A stretch of DNA of 51,471 nucleotides, from NCBI GenBank assembly GCA_029211085.1, contig JARGFW010000009.1, positions 4,830 to 56,300 of the forward strand. The letters are read 5' to 3'. This document shows, piece after piece, positions 32,966-41,594 of this stretch. The notes under the pieces were generated by a model. The model saw only the letters and a list, made by a program, of their open reading frames with translations. It was not told the origin of the DNA and made no database searches. Source of the stretch: Deferrisomatales bacterium. GTDB lineage: Bacteria > Desulfobacterota > Deferrisomatia > Deferrisomatales > JARGFW01. How positions within the stretch are numbered: the first letter of the stretch is position 1; each line of letters starts with the position of its first letter. The translations under genes were made by a program, and so were the position numbers.

Positions 32966-33838
32966 CTACTGAATGCGGAGTTGGAGCAACGGGCCGATCT
33001 CTCCGGCGCCGTACGTAGAAGCGGCGTTCTCGGGGTCGCTGTCACGGCCGGCGATCTCGTGGCGGGAGACCCCGAACTCGTAGCTGCCCCCGCGGACCAG
33101 TTGGAGGTCATCGCCGTGGCCGGTGACCAGCTTGCGCCGGAACTCCACGGTCCAGACGCCCTCCTTCCAGGTGCCTTTGGCCCGGATGTCTGCCCGGCTG
33201 CCCGTGGGCTGGCGATTCTTGTACTTGGCCTGCCTGTCGCGGCCGCGGCCGCTGTAGGTGAGGACCTCGTAGGCGCTGTCACCGGCATCTCCGTCGCGGA
33301 ACAGGTAGAACACCTGGCCGCTCTTGGATACGCGCGGGGTGCCGTGCTCCCCAGCGCTCCGGGTGTAGCGCTGGAGCTTGTCGTCGGCGTACCCCACCGG
33401 GTCGGTGCGCTGGGCCTTCCAGAACCAGAGGTCGGCCAGGTACTCGTCGTCGCTGGTCAGGGTGAGGTCCGCCGGGAACGGCTCCATGTTCCACTTCAGC
33501 ACCAGGGTGTCCTCGCGCTCCGGGCCGGTGCGGTAGCGCGCTTCCGCCGGGTCCCACACCAGGGTCTTGTGCTGGCGGTCTTCCGTTGGGTCGGGGAAAC
33601 GGGCCAACAGGTAGAGGTGCTCCCCGTCGTGGGCCGCGCGCAGTTCGATGTCAATGCGGGCGACCGGGTCGCGGCTGGTGATGGCCGGGGTGTCGTTCCA
33701 CACGGGGTCGTCGGCCACACCGTCGATGGTGGGCGGCCGGGTGGTGTGCACGGCGAGCAGGCCGCGGTCCGTGGCCAGTGCAGTGCCCGCCGCCAGGAGA
33801 AGAAGGACGCTGAGGTGGTGCCGTGTGCAGATCCGCAT
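32966..33838 (-). CDS. Periplasmic haem-binding EB_dh (ethylbenzene dehydrogenase gamma-like) domain protein
   Basis: A 290-residue secreted protein with a signal peptide (basic start, hydrophobic core, cleavage near ALA-T at residue 22-23). The mature part begins PPTIDGVADDPVWNDTPAI, the hallmark of the EB_dh/DMSO-reductase-type cytochrome b domain (related to the haem b subunit of ethylbenzene dehydrogenase), followed by beta-rich DGEHLYLLARFPD. No CxxCH is present, so haem would be b-type, and the ligands cannot be fixed by eye. No molybdoenzyme of the DMSO-reductase class is nearby. It is the first gene of an apparent three-gene unit with the hybrid kinase and receiver, so it may be part of a redox-sensing system. 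Confidence 0.75.
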   Translation of the reverse strand: MRICTRHHLSVLLLLAAGTALATDRGLLAVHTTRPPTIDGVADDPVWNDTPAITSRDPVARIDIELRAAHDGEHLYLLARFPDPTEDRQHKTLVWDPAEARYRTGPEREDTLVLKWNMEPFPADLTLTSDDEYLADLWFWKAQRTDPVGYADDKLQRYTRSAGEHGTPRVSKSGQVFYLFRDGDAGDSAYEVLTYSGRGRDRQAKYKNRQPTGSRADIRAKGTWKEGVWTVEFRRKLVTGHGDDLQLVRGGSYEFGVSRHEIAGRDSDPENAASTYGAGEIGPLLQLRIQ

Positions 33839-33992
33839 GGGGCCCCCGTTCGGCCGGCGGTCGCGCCGGGCCGAGTTTGCTGCTCCGTACTCCGAGTCTA
33901 GGCATCGGCCCGCGGAGAATAATCTTGAGGAGGAACGCGATTCGGGGGGCGAGGGGCACGCACCGGGGGCGGGGCACCGTGCGGGTCGGGGA

Positions 33993-34028
33993 GAACAAAA
34001 CGCGGGCGACCCGGAGAGGCCGCCCGCG
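33993..34028 (-). terminator. Rho-independent terminator of the coiled-coil protein gene
   Basis: On the minus strand an 8-bp stem CGCGGGCG/CGCCCGCG (34021-34028 with 34001-34008) is followed directly by TTTTGTT. It lies just 3' of the gene ending at 34055, in the right orientation. Confidence 0.8.
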
Positions 34029-34054
34029 CAGAAGGAGTGGAGGCGTGGCTGGGG

Positions 34055-34630
34055 TTACTTGGTTTCGCGCTCGGCGGGTTCCTCAGCCGGTTTCCCGGCG
34101 TCCCCCGGTTCGTCCCCGGCCTTCGCGCCCTGGGTGCTGGGCGCGGGCTTGGCGGCGCTGTTCGTGGCGGTCTTGGACGAGGTGCTCTTGGGCTTGGTCG
34201 ATTTCTTCTCGTCCTTCGGTTCCAGCAGGGGTTCGGCATCGGAGGCGGGTGCTTCCGCGGCCTTCTCTTCCGCCTTCTTGCCTTCTGCGGCGGCCGGCGG
34301 TGCCTCGAACGGGAACTCCTCTTCGAAGTGCTTGCGGGAGCGGTTGAGCCGCGCCATGGCGTCGCGCAGGTGTTCCACCTCCGCCTTGTTGTCGCGGATG
34401 TTCTCCACCAGGATCTTGACCTCCTCTTCTTCGAGGATGCCCGCCTGATCGTTGATCAGCGCGTTGTAGACGAGGTTGCCCAGGTCCCGCAGGTCGGCCT
34501 TCACCTCTTTTTGCAGGGCGGCGGTGCGCATCCGCTTCTTGAGGATGCGGCTCTGCTTGGTGGTTTCGAAGGCCAGAATCGACAGCCCCTTCTGGGTCTT
34601 CTTTATGAAACTCTCGTTCTGGATACCCAT
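34055..34630 (-). CDS. Coiled-coil protein with Lys/Ala-rich tail, unknown function
   Basis: A 191-residue protein with no recognised family. The first 110 residues look helical and coiled-coil: QKGLSILAFETTKQSRIL, RTAALQKEVKADLRDLGN, then EEVKILVENIRDNKAEVEHLRDA. From residue 115 to the end it is low complexity (Ala, Pro, Glu, Lys, Ser) and probably disordered. ATG at 34630 has AAGGAGAA a few bases upstream, so the ten extra codons before it are not used. It has its own TTGACA promoter and a strong terminator, so it is monocistronic and likely well expressed. A DNA- or polymer-binding scaffold is possible, but this is only a guess. Confidence 0.7.
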   Translation of the reverse strand: MGIQNESFIKKTQKGLSILAFETTKQSRILKKRMRTAALQKEVKADLRDLGNLVYNALINDQAGILEEEEVKILVENIRDNKAEVEHLRDAMARLNRSRKHFEEEFPFEAPPAAAEGKKAEEKAAEAPASDAEPLLEPKDEKKSTKPKSTSSKTATNSAAKPAPSTQGAKAGDEPGDAGKPAEEPAERETK

Positions 34631-34690
34631 CTGTTCTCCTTTCCAACCATCAAGCGGCAACTCGATCCGGCTCTAGAACGGGCGCCCGGA

Positions 34691-34719
34691 ACTCTAGACG
34701 GAAGCCCCCGGTGTGTCAA
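34691..34719 (-). promoter_or_regulatory. Sigma-70 promoter of the coiled-coil protein gene
   Basis: On the minus strand a perfect TTGACA (+ strand 34714-34719) and TAGAGT (34691-34696) are separated by 17 bases. The transcript would start about 50 bases upstream of the ATG at 34630. It is one of the clearest sigma-70 promoters in the window. Confidence 0.7.
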
Positions 34720-34762
34720 GAAACGGCTCCCCCAGGCCGTTCTTCCTGCTCCAGGGTTATTC

Positions 34763-34771
34763 TGATAGAAT
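34763..34771 (+). promoter_or_regulatory. Extended -10 promoter of nth
   Basis: TGATAGAAT (extended -10, TGN-TAGAAT) lies nine bases before the nth ATG. No good -35 box is at 17 bases. RNA would start within a few bases of the ATG, so the message may be leaderless; no Shine-Dalgarno sequence is seen. Confidence 0.45.
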
Positions 34772-34780
34772 TCACCGGTT

Positions 34781-35425
34781 ATGGCTGGAAGCAATCCCGA
34801 AGCGACGCGACTACTGCAGATTCTCGACCGGCTCCGGCAGGTCGATCCGGCCCCCCGCCCGGGGCTGGCCTACGACGATCCCTGGCAGCTGCTGGTGGCC
34901 ACGGCCCTGTCGGCCCAGTGCACCGACGCGCGGGTCAACCAGGTGACCCCGGGGCTGTTCGCCCGCTACCCCGGGCCCCGGGAACTGGCCGCGGCAGCCG
35001 TAGCCGACGTGGAACACGAGATCCGCAGCATCGGCCTGTTCCGCAACAAGGCGCGCAACCTGGTGGCCATGGCCGCCGCTGTGGCCGGGCACCACGGCGG
35101 TGTGGTGCCTGCCGACCGCGCCGCTCTGGAGGCCCTGGCCGGGGTGGGGCGAAAGACCGCTTCGGTGGTCCTGGGCCAGGGGTTCGGAGTGCCGGCGTTC
35201 GCGGTGGATACCCACGTGGGGAGGGTGTGCGCCCGGCTGGGTTTCGCGCCGCGCGCCGAGCCCCGGATGGTAGAGCGGAGCATCACCGCGCTGCTGGCAC
35301 CGTCGCACTGGGCGGAGGCCCACCTGCTGTTCATCCACCACGGGCGGCGCACCTGTGCCGCCCGCAAACCCGACTGTCTCCACTGCCCACTGGGGGCACT
35401 GTGCCCCTCGGCAGGGAAGGTGTAG
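34781..35425 (+). CDS. nth: Endonuclease III
   Basis: A 214-residue DNA glycosylase/AP lyase for oxidised pyrimidines. It has LSAQCTD, the helix-hairpin-helix GVGRKTASVV with catalytic K125, AVDTHV with catalytic D143, and a [4Fe-4S] cluster motif C192-x6-C199-x2-C202-x5-C208 at the C-terminus. All key residues are intact. It starts at ATG 34781 with no visible ribosome-binding site (see the promoter entry) and is followed after three bases by mgtE. Confidence 0.95.
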   Translation: MAGSNPEATRLLQILDRLRQVDPAPRPGLAYDDPWQLLVATALSAQCTDARVNQVTPGLFARYPGPRELAAAAVADVEHEIRSIGLFRNKARNLVAMAAAVAGHHGGVVPADRAALEALAGVGRKTASVVLGQGFGVPAFAVDTHVGRVCARLGFAPRAEPRMVERSITALLAPSHWAEAHLLFIHHGRRTCAARKPDCLHCPLGALCPSAGKV

Positions 35426-35428
35426 GGC

Positions 35429-36796
35429 ATGCTCGATCGTCGTGTCGCGCTGCGCCTGGAAGCGATCCGGCGCCTGATGCGCAAGGGCGCCGTGGCGAAC
35501 CTGCGCCGCATCGTCGAGAAGACCCACCCCGCCGACCTGGCCGCGATCTTCGGGGAACTCAACGACCTGGAGCAGGGACGACTGTTCCAGATTCTCAGCA
35601 GCTGCGGGTTGGCCGGGGAGGTGATGAGTCACCTCGAGGCGAACACCCTGCAGCAGTTGATGGCGTCCCTGAGCGACGACGAGATGGCCGGCATCCTTTC
35701 GGCGATGGAGTCCGACGACGCCGCCGACTTGCTCTCGCTGTTGCCGGAGGAGCGCCAGGGTGGGGTGCTGGCGGCGATGACCCACGAGGACTCCCAAGAC
35801 ATCGGCAGCCTGCTCCGGTACCCCGAAGACTCCGCCGGCGGCATCATGACCCCGTCGTTCTTTGCCCTGGGCCAGGCCGTGTCGGTGCACGACGCGATCG
35901 ACGCGATCCAGGGGGCCGAGGCCGCGGAGACGGTCTTCTACGTGTATGTGGTGGACGACGAGGAACGCCTGGTGGGGGTGGTGAGCCTGCGCCAGTTGAT
36001 CACCTCGGCGCCGTCCACCAGCCTGCGCCAGGTGATGAACTCGGACGTGATCTCGGTGGCGGCCGCCGAGGACCAGGAGCAGGTGGCCCGGCTGGTGGCC
36101 AAGTACGACCTGTTGGCGATCCCGGTGGTGGAGACCGAGGGGCGCCTGGTGGGCATCATCACCGTGGACGACGTCATCGACGTGCTCCGCGAGGAGGCCA
36201 CCGAAGACGTCTACAAGATGGTCGGCACCAGCCAGGAGGAGCTGTTGTACGGCAACCAGGTGCTGCCGATCGCTCGCCTCCGCCTGCCTTGGTTGGTGGT
36301 CAACCTGTTCGGCGGCGTCCTCACCGGCACCATCCTGTGGTACTTCCGCGCGACGGTGGAGGAGATCATCGCCCTGCTTTCGTTCCTGCCGGTCATCACC
36401 GGCATGGGTGGCAACGTTGGCACCCAGTCCTCGTCCATCCTGGTGCGGGCCTTTGCCACCGGCCGGGTGGAGTTCGCGGATCTACCGTCGCACCTGTGGA
36501 AGGAGATGCGGGTGGGGTTGCTGCTGGGGGTGGTGTGCGGCGTGTTGGTGGGGGCTGCGGCGTTTGTCTGGCACCGCAACCCGGCCCTGGGGGTGGTGGT
36601 GGGGGTGTCGATGACCGCGGCGATGACCGTGGCGGCCACCATGGGCACCCTGGCGCCGGCGTTCTTTCGCAGACTCGACATCGACCCGGCGGTAGCGTCG
36701 GGGCCGTTCGTCAGCACCGCCAACGACATCACCGGCATCCTCATCTATCTGGGTACCGCCAGCATGCTGCTGCGCTTCCTGCCCCACGTACAATGA
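35429..36796 (+). CDS. mgtE: MgtE-family magnesium transporter
   Basis: A 455-residue Mg2+ channel. The N-terminal MgtE_N superhelical domain (about 20-125) with repeated L-x-D-x2-ADLL-x-LLPE pieces is followed by two CBS domains (about 135-255; VYVVDDEERLVGVVSLRQL and AIPVVETEGRLVGIITVDDVID). The C-terminal membrane part has five segments, with GNVGTQSSS and TANDITGI, the conserved Mg-selecting segment. It imports magnesium and is gated by intracellular Mg bound at the CBS/N domains. It lies four bases after nth and overlaps recO by ATGA. Confidence 0.93.
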   Translation: MLDRRVALRLEAIRRLMRKGAVANLRRIVEKTHPADLAAIFGELNDLEQGRLFQILSSCGLAGEVMSHLEANTLQQLMASLSDDEMAGILSAMESDDAADLLSLLPEERQGGVLAAMTHEDSQDIGSLLRYPEDSAGGIMTPSFFALGQAVSVHDAIDAIQGAEAAETVFYVYVVDDEERLVGVVSLRQLITSAPSTSLRQVMNSDVISVAAAEDQEQVARLVAKYDLLAIPVVETEGRLVGIITVDDVIDVLREEATEDVYKMVGTSQEELLYGNQVLPIARLRLPWLVVNLFGGVLTGTILWYFRATVEEIIALLSFLPVITGMGGNVGTQSSSILVRAFATGRVEFADLPSHLWKEMRVGLLLGVVCGVLVGAAAFVWHRNPALGVVVGVSMTAAMTVAATMGTLAPAFFRRLDIDPAVASGPFVSTANDITGILIYLGTASMLLRFLPHVQ

Positions 36797-37548
36797 TCGC
36801 GACCCGGGCCCTGCTGCTGCGGGCTACGCCGTACCGCGACAGCGATCTGGTGGTGGACCTGCTCACCGCGGCGCACGGCCGTCTCGCCGCCCTCGCCCGG
36901 GGGGCGCGCAAGTCCCGGCGCCGCTTCGGTGGTGTGCTGGACTACTTCAACCTGCTCCATGTGGAGCTGGGCCGGGGCCGCGGCGCGTTGGGGAGCCTCG
37001 GCAGCGTGGAGTTGCTGGGTAGCTGGGAGGTCCTGCGCACCGACGTGGACGCCTACTGTACAGGCAGCCACCTGCTGGACCTGGCGCGCCTCGGCACCCG
37101 GGAGGGGGATGCGGCGCCCGAGTTGTTCCGGTTGCTGCTCGGCGGGCTCGACGCGCTGCAGCGCGGCGCCCATCCCGCCAGCCTGGCCCGGGTGTTCCAG
37201 GTGCAGGCCCTGGCCCGGCTGGGCTACGCCCCGGTGGCCCGCCATTGCCCGGGTTGCGGGGTCGCCCTGGGGGTGGCGGCGGCAGGGCGGGGGGTGGTGC
37301 TCTGTCGCGGCTGCGCCGAGCCCACCGCAGCGGTCTTGTCCGCGGGGGCGGTGCGCACCCTGCAGGCCGCTGCCGAACTGCCCCAGGAGCGGCTGGGGGC
37401 GCTGCGCTTGCCCCCCGCCCTGGCGGCGGAGGTGGTGCCGTTCCTGGACGCAGCACTGGAGCTCGCCCTGGGCCGGAGACCAAACTCCGTGGCGTCCCTG
37501 CCCGGGTTTGGCAGGATTGACCCTCCGCCTCGGGGTCTGGTACCGTAA
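36793..37548 (+). CDS. recO: DNA repair protein RecO
   Basis: A 251-residue RecO, which helps load RecA at gaps. It has the N-terminal OB fold (LLLRATPYRDSDLVVDLLT, GARKSRRRFGGVLDYFN) and a zinc site C152-x2-C155 and C171-x2-C174. Length is normal. Its ATG overlaps the mgtE stop. The neighbours downstream, enoyl reductase then glyQ, glyS and ppdK, are a common order in Desulfuromonadia. Confidence 0.92.
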   Translation: MIATRALLLRATPYRDSDLVVDLLTAAHGRLAALARGARKSRRRFGGVLDYFNLLHVELGRGRGALGSLGSVELLGSWEVLRTDVDAYCTGSHLLDLARLGTREGDAAPELFRLLLGGLDALQRGAHPASLARVFQVQALARLGYAPVARHCPGCGVALGVAAAGRGVVLCRGCAEPTAAVLSAGAVRTLQAAAELPQERLGALRLPPALAAEVVPFLDAALELALGRRPNSVASLPGFGRIDPPPRGLVP

Positions 37549-37637
37549 CACCCCTTTTCCACCAATGATAACGGATGGTTCGCTGCTTCACGCGGCGGGC
37601 CCGACGCCGGCACGGCCGGCAGAAGGGAGACAGGAAC

Positions 37638-38432
37638 ATGCCCCAAACCTTGGCAGGCAGTTGGGCACTGATCCTCGGTGCCTCCAGCGGCTTCGGCGCC
37701 GCCACCGCACGGGCCCTGGCGGCCCGTGGGATGAACATCTTCGGGGTCCATCTGGACCGCAAACCCAACATGCCCATGGTCAACGACTTGGTGGAAGAAC
37801 TCCGGGCGACGGGTGTCCGCGTCTGCTACTTCAACAGCAACGCAGCAGACGCGGAGAACCGCCGGCTGGTCCTGGACGACATGGGTGAGGAGATGGGCGA
37901 CGGGCCCAAACTGCGGGTATTCCTGCACAGCCTGGCGTTCGGCACGCTGAAACCCTACATCGGCGAGACCGGGCAGGTGCTCACCCAGGCCCAGATGCAG
38001 ATGACTCTGGATGTGATGGCCCACAGCCTGGTGTACTGGGTACAGGACCTGGTCCAGCGCAGGTTCTTCGAGGCCAACTCCCGGGTGTTCGCCATGACCA
38101 GCTCCGGGGGCCACGTGGTGTGGCCGTACTACGGTGCCGTGTCCGCGGCCAAGGCGGCCCTGGAGAGCCACATCCGCCAGCTCGCCCTGGAACTGGCGCC
38201 GAAGCAGATCACCGCCAACGGCATCCTGGCCGGTGTCACCGACACCCCGGCCCTGCGCCAGATCCCCGGCCATGACCACATGCTGGAGGTGGCCCGCGGC
38301 CGCAACCCCATGGGTCGGCTCACCCAGCCCGGCGACGTCGCCGGCGCCATCGCCTGCTTCAGCCAGCCCGAGTGCTACTGGCTCAACGGCAGCATCCTGC
38401 GGGTGGACGGTGGCGAGGATGTGGTGGGTTGA
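37638..38432 (+). CDS. Short-chain enoyl-[acyl-carrier-protein] reductase (FabI/FabL-like)
   Basis: A 264-residue SDR-fold reductase for the last step of the fatty-acid elongation cycle. NAD(P) loop GASSGFG (14-20), LHSLAFG (the FabI-type VHS-AFA position) and Y165-x6-K172 (YYGAVSAAK) identify enoyl-ACP reductase rather than a classical Y-x3-K dehydrogenase. The end (ALELAPKQITANGILAGVTDTPALRQIP, GHDHMLEVARGRNPMGRL) is closer to FabL than to FabI. The ATG at 37638 has AGGAGAC upstream (AGAAGGGAGACAGG). The gene before it is recO, 89 bases away; a heptamer hairpin with T-run follows. Confidence 0.82.
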   Translation: MPQTLAGSWALILGASSGFGAATARALAARGMNIFGVHLDRKPNMPMVNDLVEELRATGVRVCYFNSNAADAENRRLVLDDMGEEMGDGPKLRVFLHSLAFGTLKPYIGETGQVLTQAQMQMTLDVMAHSLVYWVQDLVQRRFFEANSRVFAMTSSGGHVVWPYYGAVSAAKAALESHIRQLALELAPKQITANGILAGVTDTPALRQIPGHDHMLEVARGRNPMGRLTQPGDVAGAIACFSQPECYWLNGSILRVDGGEDVVG

Positions 38433-38441
38433 GGCGTGCAC

Positions 38442-38534
38442 GGTGAGCCGTGAGCGGTGTACGGGAAAGGCCATCAGACTCCCGGTTTCCGCCGTTTCCT
38501 GATCACCGTTCACCGATCACTGTTCACCTTTTTT
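38442..38534 (+). terminator. Inverted heptamer arrays forming a terminator-like hairpin before glyQ
   Basis: Left arm 38442-38462 is GGTGAGC CGTGAGC GGTGTAC; right arm 38501-38528 is GATCACC GTTCACC GATCACT GTTCACC. They are complementary at 17 of 21 positions and the right arm is followed at once by six Ts (38529-38534). The design is that of a Rho-independent terminator whose stem is built from heptamer repeats. It would end the recO/enoyl reductase transcript. Confidence 0.6.
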
Positions 38535-38547
38535 CGGAGATTCTCCC

Positions 38548-39447
<900 letters not shown>

Positions 39448-39449
39448 CC

Positions 39450-41522
39450 ATGGCCGCAGATCTGATCCTGGAAGTGGGCACCGAGGAAATCCCGGCCGGG
39501 TTCCTGGCGCCGGCCCTGCAGCAACTGGAACAGTTGGCCCGGGCCGGCCTGGCGGAGAACCGCCTGGGCTGCGGGGCCCTGCGCGCCCTGGGCACCCCGC
39601 GGCGTCTGGTGCTGGTGGCCGAGGCGGTGGCTGACTCCCAGCCCGACGCCGTGGAAGAGAAGGTGGGCCCGTCCCTGCAGGCCGCGTTCGACAGTGACGG
39701 CAACCCCACCCGGGCCGCCCAGGGGTTCGCCCGCAGCAACGGTGTGGAGGTGGCCGACCTGCTGCGGGTGGAGACCGAGAAGGGCACCTACGTGGCGGTG
39801 AAGAAGCAGATCCTCGGGCGCCCGGCGTCCGGGGTGCTGGCCGAGCTGCTGCCGGCGTGGATCGCCCGGCTGCACTTCCGCAAGACCATGCGCTGGGGCA
39901 GCGGCGACGTCGCGTTCGCCCGTCCCGTGCACTGGATCCTGGCCCTGTACGGGGGCGAGGTGGTGCCGTTTGCCTTCGCCGGCATCGCCAGCGGCCGTAC
40001 CAGCCGCGGCCACCGCTTCCACGCTCCGGAGCCGTTCCAGGTGCAGGACGCCGCCGACTACCTGCGCAAGATCGAGCAGGCCCGGGTGGTGGTGGACCCG
40101 GCGGTGCGCCGCAAGCGCATCGCCGCCGGGGTGGCCGAGGCCGCCCGGGCGGTGGGGGGTACCGCGTTGCTGGACGAGGACCTGCTGGACACGGTGACCA
40201 ACCTGGTGGAGCTCCCGGTGCCGGTGGCCGGCAACTTCGAGGAAAAGTACCTGGAGCTTCCCCGGGAGCTGCTGATCCTCACCATGAAGAGCCACCAGAA
40301 GTACTTCGCGGTGGAGGATGACCAGGGTCGGTTGCTGAACCACTTCGTCACCGTTTCCAACACCGCAGCCCGGGACCTGGCGGTGGTGGCCCGGGGCAAC
40401 GAGCGGGTGCTGCGCGCCCGCCTGTCCGACGCCCGCTTCTTCTTCGACGAGGATCAGAAGACCTCCCTGGAGGCCCACGCCGAGGGGCTGAAGAAGGTGG
40501 TGTTCCAGTCCAAACTCGGGACCAGCTGGGAGAAGGTGGAGCGCTTCCGGAGCCTGGCGGCGCAGCTGGCCGCCGCGCTGTGCCCTGTCAGCGCGGCCAG
40601 CGTGGACCGCATCGCCCGGCTCGCCAAGGCCGATCTGGAGACCCTGATGGTCTATGAGTTTCCGGAGATCCAGGGCATCGTCGGGCGGGAGTACGCCGCC
40701 CGGGCGGGGGAGGAGCCCCTGGTGGCCCGGGGCATCGAACAACACTACTGGCCCACCCAGGCCGGCGGCGAGTTGCCCCGGGACGCGGAGAGCGACTGTG
40801 TGAGTCTGGCCGACAAGCTCGACACCATCGTCGGCTGTTTCGGGGTGGGGCTGATCCCCACCGGCACCGCCGACCCCTACGCCCTGCGCCGTCAGACCCT
40901 GGGGGTATTGCGCATCCTCGACGAAAAGGGCTACCGGCTTGGCCTGGGCTGGCTGGTGGACGGTGCCCTGGAGCAGCTCGGGGCCAAACTCACCCGGCCG
41001 GCGGACGCGGTGAAGGCCGACGTGTTGGCGTTCTTCCGGGGCCGCCTCGAGGGGTTGCTCGCCCAGGGCGGGCTGGCCGCGGATCTGGTGCAAGGGGTGC
41101 TCGACGCGGGCTGCGACGACGTGGTGGACGCCCGGGCCCGGGTCCAGGCCTTGGCCGCGACCCGCGCCGCCGGGGAGCTCGCCCCCCTGGCCGAGACGTT
41201 CAAACGGGTGGCCAACATCCTCAAGGGTCAGGAGCCCGGCGCCGTGCGCCCGGAGTTGCTGGGCGAAGCCGCCGAACAGAACCTTTGGCAAACCTACCAG
41301 GGGGTACACGGTGCCATGGGGGCCGCCGCAAGCCGCGGAGCCTACGGTGAGTTCCTGGCCGAGGCCGGCAGGCTCAAGGCTGCGGTGGACGGGTTCTTCG
41401 AGGCGGTGATGGTGATGACCGAGGATTCGGCGGTGCGGGATAACCGCCTCGCCCTGCTGGCTACGGTCGCCCGGTTGTTTCGCGGCGTCGCCGAGTTCAC
41501 CCGCATCGCGGGGGCGGGATAG
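39450..41522 (+). CDS. glyS: Glycyl-tRNA synthetase beta subunit
   Basis: A 690-residue beta chain that binds tRNA and supports the alpha subunit. The start LLEIGTEEIPA-type sequence (LILEVGTEEIPAGFL) is the family mark, followed by KTMRWG, PRELLILTMKSHQKYF and RVLRARLSDARFFFDED. The DALRRQ-type segment DPYALRRQTLGVLRI and the HD-like C-terminal region are present. GGGGAGGGG lies just before the ATG and the start is within five bases of the glyQ stop, so the two are cotranslated. Confidence 0.95.
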   Translation: MAADLILEVGTEEIPAGFLAPALQQLEQLARAGLAENRLGCGALRALGTPRRLVLVAEAVADSQPDAVEEKVGPSLQAAFDSDGNPTRAAQGFARSNGVEVADLLRVETEKGTYVAVKKQILGRPASGVLAELLPAWIARLHFRKTMRWGSGDVAFARPVHWILALYGGEVVPFAFAGIASGRTSRGHRFHAPEPFQVQDAADYLRKIEQARVVVDPAVRRKRIAAGVAEAARAVGGTALLDEDLLDTVTNLVELPVPVAGNFEEKYLELPRELLILTMKSHQKYFAVEDDQGRLLNHFVTVSNTAARDLAVVARGNERVLRARLSDARFFFDEDQKTSLEAHAEGLKKVVFQSKLGTSWEKVERFRSLAAQLAAALCPVSAASVDRIARLAKADLETLMVYEFPEIQGIVGREYAARAGEEPLVARGIEQHYWPTQAGGELPRDAESDCVSLADKLDTIVGCFGVGLIPTGTADPYALRRQTLGVLRILDEKGYRLGLGWLVDGALEQLGAKLTRPADAVKADVLAFFRGRLEGLLAQGGLAADLVQGVLDAGCDDVVDARARVQALAATRAAGELAPLAETFKRVANILKGQEPGAVRPELLGEAAEQNLWQTYQGVHGAMGAAASRGAYGEFLAEAGRLKAAVDGFFEAVMVMTEDSAVRDNRLALLATVARLFRGVAEFTRIAGAG

Positions 41523-41594
41523 TGGCCCGCGTTCGCCCTGTGGCGGATGTCTTGCCGTTGACAATGGACGCTTACGGGACGTAGGAGGGAGAGC

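Noticed and set aside
41558-41594. Sigma-70 promoter before ppdK based on TTGACA
   Set aside because: The TTGACA is present but no -10 box lies at a workable distance before the ribosome-binding site.
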